Shown here: in pieces, positions 20,737-34,890 of the stretch | How the letters are laid out: every line of letters starts with the position of its first letter | How positions within the stretch are numbered: the first letter of the stretch is position 1 | The notes under the pieces: model-generated | What the model was told of the DNA's origin: nothing | Databases searched by the model: none | What the model saw: the letters and a program-made list of their open reading frames with translations, nothing else | Source: Erpobdella octoculata | Lineage: Eukaryota > Annelida > Clitellata > Hirudinida > Erpobdellidae | DNA length: 64,000 bases | NCBI GenBank assembly: GCA_963978895.1 | Contig: OZ022242.1 | Location: 23,982,663-24,046,662 of the forward strand | Reading direction: 5' to 3' | Translations under genes and position numbers: made by a program

Positions 20737-20806
20737 CTAGCTGACCCAGCAAACGTTGTTTTGCTTTTGAAATTATTTTGGTTTTTTTATTAAAAGTTTA
20801 ATGATT
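20737..20806 (-). mobile_element. Helitron 3'-terminal fragment
   Basis: Read on the minus strand it ends GCAAAACAACGTTTGCTGGG then TCAGCTAG. It is nearly identical to the 3' terminus of the helicase-encoding Helitron at 60118-60145, including the GCTGG-CAGC hairpin and CTAG. Only about 70 bp remains before a (TA)n tract. Confidence 0.75.
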
Positions 20807-21069
20807 ATATATATATATATATATATATATCTATATATATAAAATGTCAATTTTTTTTAGTTATTCTGTTAATAGGAGCTGAGAGAAATTCAATAAATCA
20901 AAAATCTCTAAAATCGGTTCAGCCGTTCTTGAGTTATAAGTGTCGTAACACAAACCCCGACTGCGTTGCCCGGGGATTTTAAAGGCTTTTTATCGTTTTC
21001 TCTCTGGCTCCCGTTTCCTTAACTGCTTGCTTTCCCGTTCCAGGTCGCTTTCTCACCTTAAAGAGTATA
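20807..21069 (+). repeat. (TA)n plus partial Helitron repeat
   Basis: A TA tract leads into TCTATATATATAAAATGTCA, then the GTTATTCTGTTAATAGGAGC...CGGTTCAGCC segment and the ACTGCGTTGCCCGGGGATT segment, all shared with copies A and B. It is a short rearranged piece between the two. Confidence 0.7.
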
Positions 21070-23496
21070 GAGGGTGCTCTACAACTTTGCCATTTGAAGT
21101 TTTTTTCTAGGACGCACTGTTAAGGCTGTATAGCTACCGGGGTACATACTGCGGTCCCCATGGGCCACTCCATGATTCAATGTCAAATTTTTTTAGTTAT
21201 TCTGTTAATAGGAGCTGAGAGAAATCCAATAAATCAAAAATCTCTAAAATCGGTTCAGCCGTTCTTGAGTTATAAGTGACGTAACACAAACCCCGACTGC
21301 GTTGCCCGGGGATTTTAAAGGCTTTGTATCGTTTTCTCTCTGGCTCCCGTTTCCTTAACTGCTTGCTTTCCCGTTCCAGGTCGCTTTCTCACTCCTGGTC
21401 GCATTTCTGCTCACGGTCGCTTTTCCGGCCTCGGTCTCTTTTACTTTTCCCGATCCCGGTTGCTTTTACGCTCCAGCTTGCTCTTCTTTTCGCTCTTCCG
21501 TTCCTCCATTAAATTTTAGAGCCTTCCCAATGTGGCTTAGATGGGCTGTAGTGGAATGCTGTGCAGTCATCAAAATTGATATGTTCTCTCGATAACACTT
21601 TGTTAATAGGTTTGCTCGTTTAGTTACGTCTGAACTTCCTCAATTTTAATTAGTGTTCTTTAATGTATTGGTGCCACTCTGCAAGTGTGATCTTCAGCAA
21701 AGGCTTATTATGATTGACTAAAGCTGAAAAAAAAAAGAATTTATTAGTTAACGGCTGCAATAATGTTAAAATCCGCTCATATATCTCAACAGGTTATATT
21801 TTTTTAGATGTTCTTAGCTTTTAAGTGTCATGTCTACAGAACGCTACATGTGGCATGTTAATAAATGTTGACCCGTGGCTTTGAAAAATGTGATATAAAA
21901 CACAGATTGAAATAAAACATGTAATAATAATATTAAAAACCTTCAAAGTATTAACTTAATGAATTTTCCGAGAGTTTTCTGAGATCATCAATTTGGAACA
22001 ATCGAAGAGTACCACTTTTATTTAGCAAATGATGCAATTATAAATTGAACAAAACAGCAGCAGATTGATAGGCTGGCTTGAGAACTTTGTTCATGATTTT
22101 GTTGAAACACAAAAATACTGCACTTGCTTTCATTTCTTTCAAATTTCATGCACCTCATATATCAGTGAAACTTTTACAATAAATTGATGTTGCATGTAAG
22201 ATTTTCTTTAAAATGTAATTTTCTAATTTCCTCTGAAAAGTAAAAAATAAAATAAGACCGATAAATTAATTCATAATCTTATAGTCATAACTACTTGTGA
22301 ATAATAATGGTTGTAATGCCATCACATAAAAAAAAAACATACCTGCCCAAAAAAAATTCTCATTTACCGATAGGCTGATAGCAAGCTCGTCAGTTTAGGA
22401 AACCATGATGAACAATATTAGATAAGGAACAATTGAAGTCAGAAGCCTTGAACGATAAATATGAACAATGAATTTAAATTTATTTTTCCAATCTGCAACT
22501 CCTTTTTGCAAAACACAAAATGTTAGAGCATAATGATAATCTTATAATAATTAATAATAATATAACATAATTAAACACGTGCAATGCAACAAACGAAACA
22601 AATTGAAAGATACCCAGTAAATCATGATTTTAAAAACTAAAAACAAATTACCAAAGCTTTGCCGCTTACTTTTGAATGGGAGATATGAACAATGAATTTC
22701 TAATTTGATTTAATTTTAATTTGTTAAGGATGGAACTTTTTTTGTGAAGCACAAAATATCTCTAAACTCTAATAGAAGAAATTCCACCTGCAATTTATTG
22801 ATTAGTCCTGAAAACCAAAGTTATCTAGATTTAAAAGATAAGTTGCTAAAAATGTCCAACCTAATCTGTCTTTCATCAAGAGATTCATTTAACCTTGAAT
22901 CAGCCATATCTTTAGCTTTTGAAGTCCTACTTCTAAGATCAATCTTTTTATTAGGAGGCATACTGAAACATTCAATGGTATAAAAAATTGAATAATAATA
23001 AGTTTGAAAAAGCGATATCTATATATATAAAGAATATCATAAAAATTGATAAATGAATAAACGACTAATGGAGAAAGTATAGCGATAATGATATATGCAA
23101 TCACGCGGAATGAAACGAAGGCTAATGGCGAAAGTATAGCAATATTGATATATGCAATCACGCGGAATGAAACGAAGGCGTTAAAAAACAAACAATTTTA
23201 TGAAAAACAAATAAATAAATAACTCACCTTCTTAGAATCAGAGTAACAATATCCAAACGTGGAACGTGGAAGAAAAAGACTCGAAAAACGGCGATATGAA
23301 AAGAACGATCGATATAAAACAATAGCATAGAAAATTAGTTGAACAGAAAATGAAATTTTTAAATAAGTTATAAAACATTATTTCCTTTAGACTGAAAATT
23401 CTTTTAGGAGCCAAATATTCACCATAAAATATTTCGTGCTTAATAGATCTATGGTTATTGCAGTTCCTTACCTCATAGTCCAACGAAGTGCCTTTT
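21070..23496 (-). mobile_element. Helitron-type element, copy B (direct repeat of copy A)
   Basis: It is almost base-for-base identical to 18256-20730, offset by about 2.8 kb, with scattered SNPs and small indels. Its minus-strand 5' end (TATAAAAGGCACTTCGTTGG) abuts (TA)n at 23495. The 3' part of copy A (17954-18255) is missing. Confidence 0.75.
22821..22961 (-). pseudogene. Helitron protein N-terminus, 46 codons (copy B)
   Basis: This is the copy B counterpart of the frame at 20052-20192. It differs by G to R after IDL and Y to F before SNLSF. It has the same start context and the same early stop, and no downstream Rep/helicase. Confidence 0.5.
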
Positions 23497-23515
23497 ATAT
23501 ATATATATATATATA

Positions 23516-23799
23516 TGGTTCAATGTCAATTTTTTTTTAGTTATTCTGTTAATAGGAGCTGAGAGAAATTCAATAAATCAAAAATCTCTAAAATCGGTTC
23601 AGCCGTTCTTGAGTTATAAGTGTTGTAACACAAAACCCGACTTCCTTTTATATATATAGATATATGGTTCAATGTCAATTTTTATTTTTAGTTATTCTGT
23701 TAATAGGAGCTGAGAGAAATTCAATAAATCAAAAATCTCTAAAATCGGTTCAGCCGTTCTTGAGTTATAAGTGTCGTAACACAAAACCCGACTTCCTTT

Positions 23800-23800
<1 letters not shown>
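23516..23800 (+). repeat. Two tandem 150 bp Helitron-derived units
   Basis: GGTTCAATGTCAATTTTT ... CGGTTCAGCCGTTCTTGAG ... CCCGACTTCCTTTTATATAT occurs twice in succession, each copy bounded by TA tracts. Confidence 0.8.
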
Positions 23801-24592
<792 letters not shown>

Positions 24593-25072
24593 TTGCCGTC
24601 CGACCGTATACAATAGCCTTGTCTTAGTTTATGTTACTGCCAATATTTTTGTGCCCGTGCTTGTCGTTCTTTGTGTTGTTCACAAGTCGTAGAACGCCGC
24701 TCTGTATGGTTTCGTTTTTCACCTATCGAGCGTTTAACGTGTTTTAACTTGTCTTTCCTGTGTTTTAATTACTTATTTAGTTCTAAATTATTGAAAAAAA
24801 TATCATCGATTTTGTTGGGCTACTTTTCTTCGAACTCTATTTAATTTCAAAGTGAGTTTCGCTCTTTGTAACTCATTTAATGTGGTCGCTTTTTTCTTCT
24901 GTTTTTTTAACTTAAATTTCAATGTGTTTCATCTATCAATAGCCGTATTAATTTATTAACTGAAAATTGATTCAGCCTAGCTCTAATTCAATGTCTCCGT
25001 CTAAGCCTAAGTATTTTTGATTTTTAACTCTTGCCTTTCGACTTTTATAATATTTAATTTATTGTTTAACAT

Positions 25073-25120
25073 AGGGTTCTGAAGATGGCTTTTTATAGCT
25101 GAAACTGGGCAGTTAACCCT
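25073..25120 (+). ncRNA. Type I hammerhead ribozyme of PLE1
   Basis: Stem I is AGGGTT (25073-25078) with AACCCT (25115-25120), a perfect 6 bp match. The core is CTGAAGA (25079-25085; consensus CTGANGA), stem II TGGCT...AGCT, then GAA (25101-25103), stem III ACTG/CAGT, and a cleavage-site U at 25114. All invariant hammerhead nucleotides are present. PLEs are known to carry such minimal hammerheads in their terminal repeats; self-cleavage here is inferred. Confidence 0.85.
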
Positions 25121-25183
25121 GATCGTTTTATTACTCATCATTTTTAACCAATAAATTCTTCAATATATGTCTCGTCGTTTCAA

Positions 25184-25588
<405 letters not shown>

Positions 25589-25731
25589 TTTAAGTTTAAG
25601 TTTATTTGGATTTCAAGCGCCCTTTTTTGTAACACCTCAGGGCTCCTTTTACAATAAAAATAAAGCGAAAAAATAATATAAAACACAAAAATCAGCATGT
25701 CAGGAAAAATGAAATAATTTCTCTCTGATCA

Positions 25732-26082
25732 TCAATTTGGATAGGATGTCGCAAATAGAAATGTCTTTAGCTCGGCCTTGAATAAACTCAATGTAGTGGC
25801 TTCTCGAATGCTGGCAGGCATGTTCCATGTTGCCGGTCCAGCTATACTGAAGGCTCGACTGTCGTAAGTTTTTGTTCGAGTAATGGGAACAACTAGATCA
25901 CCACGACTAGCTGATCTGTGACGAGATAAGTAAGAATTGTTATCAGAAACAGTAACACACAGCTCTTGCAAATGTGAGGGGGCTTCGCCATGGAGCGCCT
26001 TGTAGACTAAAGTCCCAATTTTGAAAGTAATTTGCTCAGAGATAGGCAGCCACCGGAGTTCAGTTTTCATTATTGCAGTCAC
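25732..26082 (-). pseudogene. CR1-like LINE, C-terminal segment
   Basis: ELRWLPISEQITFKIGTLVY, RTKTYDSRAFSIAGPATWN and LFKAELKTFLF are the conserved C-terminal LINE segments after the RT. The frame is separated from the RT frame at 26097 by a frameshift. Confidence 0.85.
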
Positions 26083-26096
26083 ATGATCATGTTTCT

Positions 26097-27836
26097 TTAG
26101 TCCACCAAAAAGACGAGCAGCTGCATTTTGAATACGTTGAATCTTTCCAACAGCACTAAGAGGTAAGCCTGTAAATAGAGAGTTGCAGTAGTCAAGTCTA
26201 CTGACACAAACAAATGCAGCAGGAGACGTGTTGGTTCACTTGTCAGAGACCTTCGTATGGTTCTAAGTTGTCGTAGTTGGTAAAAACATGTTCTTGACAG
26301 TTTAGATACATGATCTTTCATGGAAAGCTCAGAATCGACATAAACACCTAGGTTTCGAACAACTTCTGTGGGGGCGACCAAAGCCCCAGCAACCAACAAA
26401 GCTTTTGCTTTACTCTGTTGCAACTTTGATCTTGCACCTATCCAGATTAATTCAGTCTTATCGCCATTCAGTTTTAGACGATTAGAAGCCATCCACTCTT
26501 CAATGTTCTCTATGCAGGGCAATAAGCGTAGGTGAACCTTCTCCGTATCATCAACGGAGCAGTGAACATATGTTTGGGTGTCGTCGGCATAGCAGTGTCC
26601 CTCGAGTCCAGAACGATGAATAATTTCAAGTAAACCAGTGGTGTACAATAGAAACAGTAGTGGGCCCATGACTGATCCCTGGGGTACTCCACTACAAAGC
26701 GACACGGACAATGGCAAGTTCCCACCCACACTAACCCGTTGCGTGCGGTTAGTTAAATATGAAATAATCCATTTTAAGACAACTTCACAGATGCCATGAG
26801 TTTTTTCAAGTCTCTCAATAAGGATTCCATGGTTAACAGTATCAAATGCGGCACTCAGATCTAAGAGACTCAGTAGCGACACCTGACCACTATCTCTAGC
26901 AACTGCCAGATCATTGACCACTTTGTGTAGTGCAGATTCTGTAGAGTAAAACCGGCGATACGCAGATTGGTTCGATGGGAGACTGCCAGAAAGACCTAGA
27001 TGTACATTCAATCGTTTAGCAACAATCCGCTCTACCAGTTTTGACATAAAAGTCAGGTTAGAGACTGGTCGATAGCTCTTCATGTCAGCAGGGTCAAGTC
27101 CGTCTTTTTTAATAAGCGGAGTGACAAGTGCTGACTTCTGACTAGCAGGAAAATATCCTTCTTGTAAAGATCGAGTGCACATCAAAGCGACAAAAGATGC
27201 AATGTGGACACAACATTTTTTGATAATCCAAGTTGGGGATGGATCCAGTGAACAATATTTGTTCGGAGCTGCCAGTATCAATTTTATTATCTTATCAGCC
27301 GTGACTGGTTGGAATTCATCCATGAACAACGTGCTGGTCAAAAGTATAGATGGTGGCTTTGCAAGCGCTGTATGTGTTCTAACTTGCTCGACCCTGTCTT
27401 GAAAAAACCTCACAAACTGGTCTGGAGTAATGGAAGAGCTCATATTAGATGAGGACTTTTCTTTACCAAGAAGTGTTGCTAAGTTAGTCCAGAGCTTTTT
27501 TGGAGCTTTCTGATTAGCGACAATCCCGGCTTCCCAGTATTCATGCTCTTTTCTCTGGAACAAATATCGCAAGGTCTGTAGGCCGTCAATCCATATAAAT
27601 TTACTCGCCGTTGTGTGATGCCGACGATAAATCCGTTCAAGTCGTCTCGTGGACCGCTTGAATGCCTGGCATTCAGCATCAAACCAAGGCGTTAGTAGAT
27701 TTCGAGGTTTTCTTTTGATTAATGTAAACGGAGCGTGATTATCGAGAAGATTTGATAGAGTAGATGAATAGCACTGGAAAAGTTCATCAGTTGAATGATA
27801 ATCGAAGTTTTCTGGATTATGACAAAGTTCACTCAA
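26097..27836 (-). pseudogene. CR1-like LINE reverse transcriptase
   Basis: Of 579 residues, the first 150 are the linker (KRKPRNLLTPWFDAECQAFK). RT follows with YRPVSNLTFMSKLVERIVAK, LLDLSAAFDTVNH (motif A), [14 protein letters not shown] (motif B), HCYADDTQTYV (motif C) and NRLKLNGDKTELIWIG. RT catalytic residues are intact. The last about 35 residues diverge after a frameshift near 26230. Endonuclease is present only as the fragment at 27840-27960, so the copy is dead. Confidence 0.88.
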
Positions 27837-28329
27837 ACTTAAATCAGTCAGGAATGCATCATAATCTAAGTTAATTAGTTGGTTTTTGGATTGGAAGTCG
27901 AAACAATAGCATTAGATGATCAGATATGCCAGTTTCTTGCACAGAAACTTGAAGATCTACCATATCATCACGGCATTCACTATCAAACCATGGCGTTAGT
28001 AGATTTCGAGGTATATATATATATATATATACAGTGTTGGGTAAAATACTGTCAAAATGTAATTTAAATACAAAATACAAATACTTTCTTGAAAAGTATT
28101 TCAAGTACAAATACAACAAGTTTTTTTTGAAAATATTTCAAATATAAAATACAAAATGCATTAAAGTATTTTACTGCAAAATACTAAAGTACGTTTCATA
28201 ACACTTGATGCTGATACATCATTATCATCAACACGCATCTCAAGCACTTTTGAACAAAAACAAGTCAACAGGGTAAATCTTTTATTACAATAAAATAAAC
28301 AGATTAATAGATTCAACTTTTAAAATAAG

Positions 28330-28834
28330 AATTTGCTTTTAAAATGAGTAATTGTTCAAAAGTTTCATCAGTCAAACGATTGCGGTAAGAGGTCATTATT
28401 TTCCCCCGGTGCGGAACAGGCGTTCCACCGGAGCCGAAGATGGGATGACAGTGTTGTACCGCTTAAACATGCTTAAAACACATGTTTTCCAAAAATGCTG
28501 TGGCCTCTGAATTGTTGACTGTCACGGATGGAGCTGATTCAAAAGAGAAAAAATCGTCTTCTTCATCATGTTGCTTTGAATGGGAATCTATCACTACATC
28601 TGTTTTAGGAAAAATTCAATCTTGTGACTATCAAATTTTTTCATCAAACAAGGTTGGACACGTTTCAAGTGAGCCAATATATTTGTTGTTGCAGATATTA
28701 AACCTGAATGTTTTATTTGAAGCGCATTTCATGCACTTGGCCACAACTTTATCCCCGTCTCGGCTAACAATTTTGAAGAATTCGCCATCTAATATGGCCT
28801 GCATTCGACCACCACTGCCTGAATTATCTGCCAT
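28330..28834 (-). pseudogene. hAT transposase remnant: BED-type N-terminus and hAT dimerisation C-terminus (copy 1)
   Basis: The first part, from 28834, reads MADNSGSGGRMQAILDGEFF then KVVAKCMKCASNKTF, a BED-finger-like start with Cys-x2-Cys, and stops at 28631. A separate downstream frame carries [18 protein letters not shown], the hAT C-terminal signature (S-P-ERLFS-GG), and is then broken by a one-base loss relative to copy 2. The DDE-bearing RNase H-like core is absent. Confidence 0.75.
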
Positions 28835-29127
28835 TTTAGTATTAAAAAACTTTAAACTTTAATTCTAACGACAACGACCTACTTTTACTACAAACTCTAA
28901 AATCCAACCTCGCGCTCAGCTTATGAAGCAAAAGGAAGTACATTAACTAAACATCGATTATGGTTAAAACCACGATATAAACATTATTATAACACTTATT
29001 TATTAATTTTAAAGTTTCCCAAACTTTATATTTTTGGAAAGGTCGAAAATGTATCTGGTATTTTATTTGTTGTTCAAAATATTCAAATTATTTTTCAAAA
29101 TTATTTAAAATAAAAATACTAAATAAA

Positions 29128-30861
<1,734 letters not shown>

Positions 30862-31358
30862 AAATTGTTCCAGAAAATTTTCGGTAATAATTTCAATAAA
30901 TTGGTTTTCAAAAGATTTGTCGCTTCCAGGGCATTATATAATGTCCAATCAATACGAGGTAGATTAAAATCTCCTATGATAATTTTTTTCCCATTCAGTT
31001 TACAAAATGTAGATATTAATTCTAATAAGCCAGAATTGTTTAATACATTAGAATGTGGACTTCTATACACAACCAAAATAGATATATCAAAGAAATGACC
31101 AATCATAATATATATAATAATCTAATATTGCTTATGCAAATTGAACTACCATTGAATTATATACATACGCAGTAGGTAGGTAAGTGTCATAGAAATGCTG
31201 GTCACGTATGCTCACCAGTGATTGCATATATAAATATTTTTGTTTCTCTGGTCTGCTTGTTGTGGCCATCGACTATTCAACCGATGCGTCATAATTAACG
31301 ACTTTGATGTGAAAACACATTGAACATATCTAGTTATAATTTTTTGACCACACAAAAC

Positions 31359-31476
31359 ATGGATTATTCTCCTTCACAGTTGGCTTTAAGACTGCACAAG
31401 CTACCTCATTTAGACATGACCTTCCAGCAGGTCAATGCTACTTTTAACCCTGACCTCTACAGATACAGAGAGGCTA
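31359..31476 (+). CDS. TTYH: Probable first coding exon of a Tweety-homolog (TTYH) membrane protein
   Basis: From the ATG at 31359 the frame reads MDYSPSQLALRLHKLPHLDM, TFQQVNATFNP, DLYRYREA. Tweety-homolog proteins (pentaspan membrane proteins related to volume-regulated anion channels) begin with an LH-LPH-----F--VN-TF-P----Y-E pattern just before the first membrane helix, and this agrees closely. A GT at 31477-31478 follows; the next in-frame residues (SVFFGKF...) do not look like the family, so I place a splice donor there (phase 1). No later exon is visible in this window, so introns may be long and transposon-filled. It could also be a retained exon of a pseudogene. Confidence 0.6.
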
Positions 31477-31631
31477 GTGTTTTTTTCGGAAAATTTTGTT
31501 TATTACTTTTAATAAATTTTTTCCATAATGAACTTTGATTAAATTTAATTTTTTAACTTTATTTTTTAGACACTCAAACGTCCCTACCCATTTACATTAA
31601 CGCCTACATACACACAAATATATATTCATAC

Positions 31632-32100
31632 TAGCAGGGTACCCGGCGTTTCATGGGATTTTTAGAAGTTTTTCTATCGTTTTTTTCTCGCTCCTGTTTT
31701 CTTCCCCGCTTGCTCTCACGCTCTCCCGTTCTCGGTCGCTTTCCCGCTCCCGTCGCTTTCCAGCTCCCGGTCGCTTTCCCGTTCCCGGTCGCTTTCCCGT
31801 TCCCGGTCGCTTTCCCGCTCCCTGTCGCTTTTCCGCTCCCGGTCGCTTTTCCGCTCCCGGTCGCTTTTCCGGTCCCGGTCGCTTTCCCACTCCCGATCGC
31901 TTTTCTACTCTCGGTAGCTTTCCCGCTCCCGATCGCTTTCCCGTTTTCGATCACTTTCTCTTTTCCCGCTCGCTCTTTCGGTCTCGGTCGATCTTTCGTT
32001 CCCGCTTGCTTTCCCGTTCCCGTTCTAGCTCATTCTTCAGTTCCCGTTCCCGCTTGCTCTCCCGCTCCGGATCCGCTCATTTTGTGACCGATTTCAATTT
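31632..32100 (-). mobile_element. Helitron-like 3' end with CCCGGTCGCTTTC minisatellite
   Basis: CTAGCAGGGTACCCGGCGTT opens the repeat; on the minus strand this is a hairpin plus terminal CTAG. About 18 units of an 18 bp motif (CGCTTTCCCGCTCCCGGT) follow to 32060, then CGCTCATTTTGTGACCGATT as at 145-165. Frames through it are low-complexity. Confidence 0.6.
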
Positions 32101-32530
32101 TTTTCACTATAGGAGAGACCTGGGCTAGTTGTAACATTTTTCCTTTTTTTTGATGGAGTGACTAAACTATTGAGTATTTTAATTCAAAAAAGCTTTTAAA
32201 TGAGTAATCATCTATTTAAAAATATATTCCCGCAATATTTTTCTTGAATCTATAATTGATTTGTATTTATAATACTTTTTGTGGAGAGAGTCGCTTGTTA
32301 CAACTTAACCTGTTTTTGGGGCAAGTTGTAACTCGTGTGGGGCAAGTAGTAACGTCATATTGAAACAACAGGTTTTATTACAAAAGATAAAAAATGTATT
32401 TCTTACGAACTAATGAGGTAAATACTTACTGTTTTTTTAACAGCAATAATCATTTTATTAGTCGCATAAGATTTACTTAGGTTAATTAAACTTATTAGTC
32501 AACTCAATCATCACATTTTTTTAATATTCA
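32101..32530. other. No gene seen
   Basis: AT-rich sequence with a GGGGCAAGTTGTAAC / GGGGCAAGTAGTAAC direct repeat near 32320-32355. It is probably old repeat DNA. Confidence 0.5.
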
Positions 32531-32535
32531 GAATT

Positions 32536-33040
32536 AGGGTTGTTACAGTTTTGAAAAAAGATTCTATTTCAGTTTCAGTTTAAGTAACTGAAACTTTACA
32601 AAGATTCAATTTCAGTTACAGTAAACTGAATCTTTAAAGATTCGGTTTCAATTTCAGTTACAGCTAGATCCAGTTTTTTCCAAATTTGTTTAGGTAAACT
32701 ACCAAGAATAAAAAAACACTTTTCAACACAGTCATGTTCAAAAATTTATTTAACTTAATAATTCCTTGTTGAATTTATAAAAAACACTTCAGCTTCCAGC
32801 TTGTCATCACCCAAATTATGTCAACATCTGCTAATAGCAAAGCCGACTCTGCTGAAAACACGTTCACAGGGAGCAGATGTTGCCGGGACTGAAAGTACAT
32901 CTACGTCTATATTGTATACATTTGGACATTTTATAGGATTTCCTGTTCCATAAGCAAATTACAATAAGATGTTATTTCTACATCTATTGAAGCAACTCCT
33001 TCATTTGGTCTTTCTAAGAGTTTTCTTTGCTCAATTTTCG
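32536..33040 (-). pseudogene. hAT transposase C-terminal remnant
   Basis: Minus-strand frames give [20 protein letters not shown] then, after a frameshift, LSVPATSAPCERVFSRVGFA and LGDDKLEAEVFF, the hAT C-terminal dimerisation signature (PA-SA--ERVFS--G). A stop interrupts it after ISRC. TAGGGTTGTTACAG at 32536 looks like its 3' TIR; the 5' side is cut by (TA)n at 33041. Confidence 0.65.
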
Positions 33041-33173
<133 letters not shown>

Positions 33174-33183
<10 letters not shown>

Positions 33184-34341
33184 TAAAAGAACATGTCCTG
33201 ACTGACTGACTGACTGACTGACTGACTGACTGACTGACTGACTGACTGACTGACTGACTGACTGACTGACAGATGACTGACTGATAATCAACGCCGAGCT
33301 CAAACGCCTCATCCTAGGAACGTGAAATTTGGAACTTATATTACTTTTATAGCGTAAACATCCGCTAAGAAAGGATTTTTGAAAATTTTGCTCCTGAGGG
33401 GAAAAAACTGGAAAACAAACTTTTTTCTAAAACAATGTATATCTCGAAAACCAAAAATGAGGAGATTTTGAAATTTGGTATATACATTCTTTTTGAAAAA
33501 TAAAAAGATAGGTGTTTCACCATTTTTTGAAAATTCGGTTTCCCGGACCTCAAATGTGGGTTGGAAAATTGGGTTATTTGGTTTTTAAAGTAGCTTCTAC
33601 TCAAAGACTGTTAATGCTACAGGAGTAAAAATTAGTATTTAGTTTCTACTCCAAAAATAATGAAATACGTGTTTTAGCATTTTTTGAAAATTTGGTTTCC
33701 AGGACTTCAAATGTGGGGTGGAAAATAGGGCTGTTAATGCTACAGAAGTAAAAATTAGTATTTAGTTTCTACTCCAAAAATAATGAAATACGTGTTTTAG
33801 CATTTTTTGAAAATTTGGTTTCCAGGACCTCAAATGTGGGGTGGAAATAAGGGTTATTTGATTTCAAAATAACTGCTACTCACAAACTGTAAGTGCTACA
33901 AATGTAAAAATTAGTATTTTGAAGTTTTGTGCCGGTTAAAAGTAGCTAAGTCCAGTTTATCATCGGCCGGGCCAAGCCTTTATTTTAGAGTCTTCACACG
34001 GGCCAGGCCAAACCTTAAATCAAAGTGGGACGGGCCGAGGCTTTTCACCAAGTATATAGATATTTTAGTGATTTTAGGGTCTTCAGTTTGGCCGGGCCAA
34101 ACCTGAGGTCAAGGTGGGACGGGCCGAAGTTTTTCATCAAGTATATAGAACTTCTAGGCCTGTAAAAATGGGCCGGGCCTAATTCAGACGGGCTGTGCCG
34201 GGCCAGGAGTTTGGGTTTTTAAAACGGGCTAGGCTAATTTGTCGACGGGCCGAGCCGAGACCTAAAAAAATGATCTCTACTATGGATGCACGGTTCAAAC
34301 TCTCTAATTTCATGCGAGCGAAGCCGCTACGGGCACTGCTA

Positions 34342-34342
<1 letters not shown>
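33174..34342 (+). mobile_element. Non-autonomous Helitron-type element with GACT array
   Basis: The 5' end TCTATATATATAAAAGAACA lies within (TA)n. Next come a (GACT)n array (33198-33285), ATAATCAACGCCGAGCTC, and two to three copies of a repeat containing CCTCAAATGTGGGGTGG. Then follow GGCCGGGCC-rich repeats (33965-34260), and a 3' end GCGAAGCCGCTACGGGCACT then GCTAG, followed by T of (TA)n. The 5' TC and 3' hairpin-CTAG fit Helitron ends. The inverse, longer relative is at 52368-55290. No Rep/helicase is present. Confidence 0.65.

Positions 34343-34432
<90 letters not shown>
34342..34432. repeat. (TA)n array
   Basis: A TA run between a Helitron 3' end and a hAT TIR. Confidence 0.95.
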
Positions 34433-34890
34433 CAGTGTTGGGTAATATTTCAAATACATTATATTTGAAATAATTTTAAGTATTTTTGTATTTTGATTTG
34501 AAATACTTTTAGAAAATTTATTTAGTATTTTTATTTTAAATAATTTTGAGAAATAATTTGAATATTTTGAATAACAAATAAAATACCAAATACATTTTCG
34601 ACCTTTCCAAAAATATAAAGTTTGGGAAACTTTAAAATTAATAAATAAGTGTTATAATAATGTTTATATCGTGGTTTTATACCATAATCGATGTTTAGTT
34701 AATGTACTTCCTTTTGTTTCATAAGCTTAGCGCGAGGTTGGATTTTAGAGTTTGTAGTAAAAGTAGGTCGTTGTCGTTAGAATTAAAGTTTAAAGTTTTT
34801 TAATACTGGGGAATTCATGTTTCGGGTAAGGGGTCCACCAGAAAATATGAAGGTAATAAAAATAAAAAAGAATGCAATCAGTTAAACGTT

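Noticed and set aside
28356..28372. Hammerhead core (CTGATGA followed by AAC, minus strand)
   Set aside because: There is no stem II between CTGATGA and the following A-rich sequence, and the site lies in the hAT transposase coding region (RLTDETF).
31631..32087. Arg/Pro/Leu or Gly/Lys-rich ORFs of 79-144 codons
   Set aside because: They are produced by the pyrimidine-rich CGCTTTCCCGCTCCCGGT minisatellite; likewise 17676-18056, 21324-21512 and 15950-16162.
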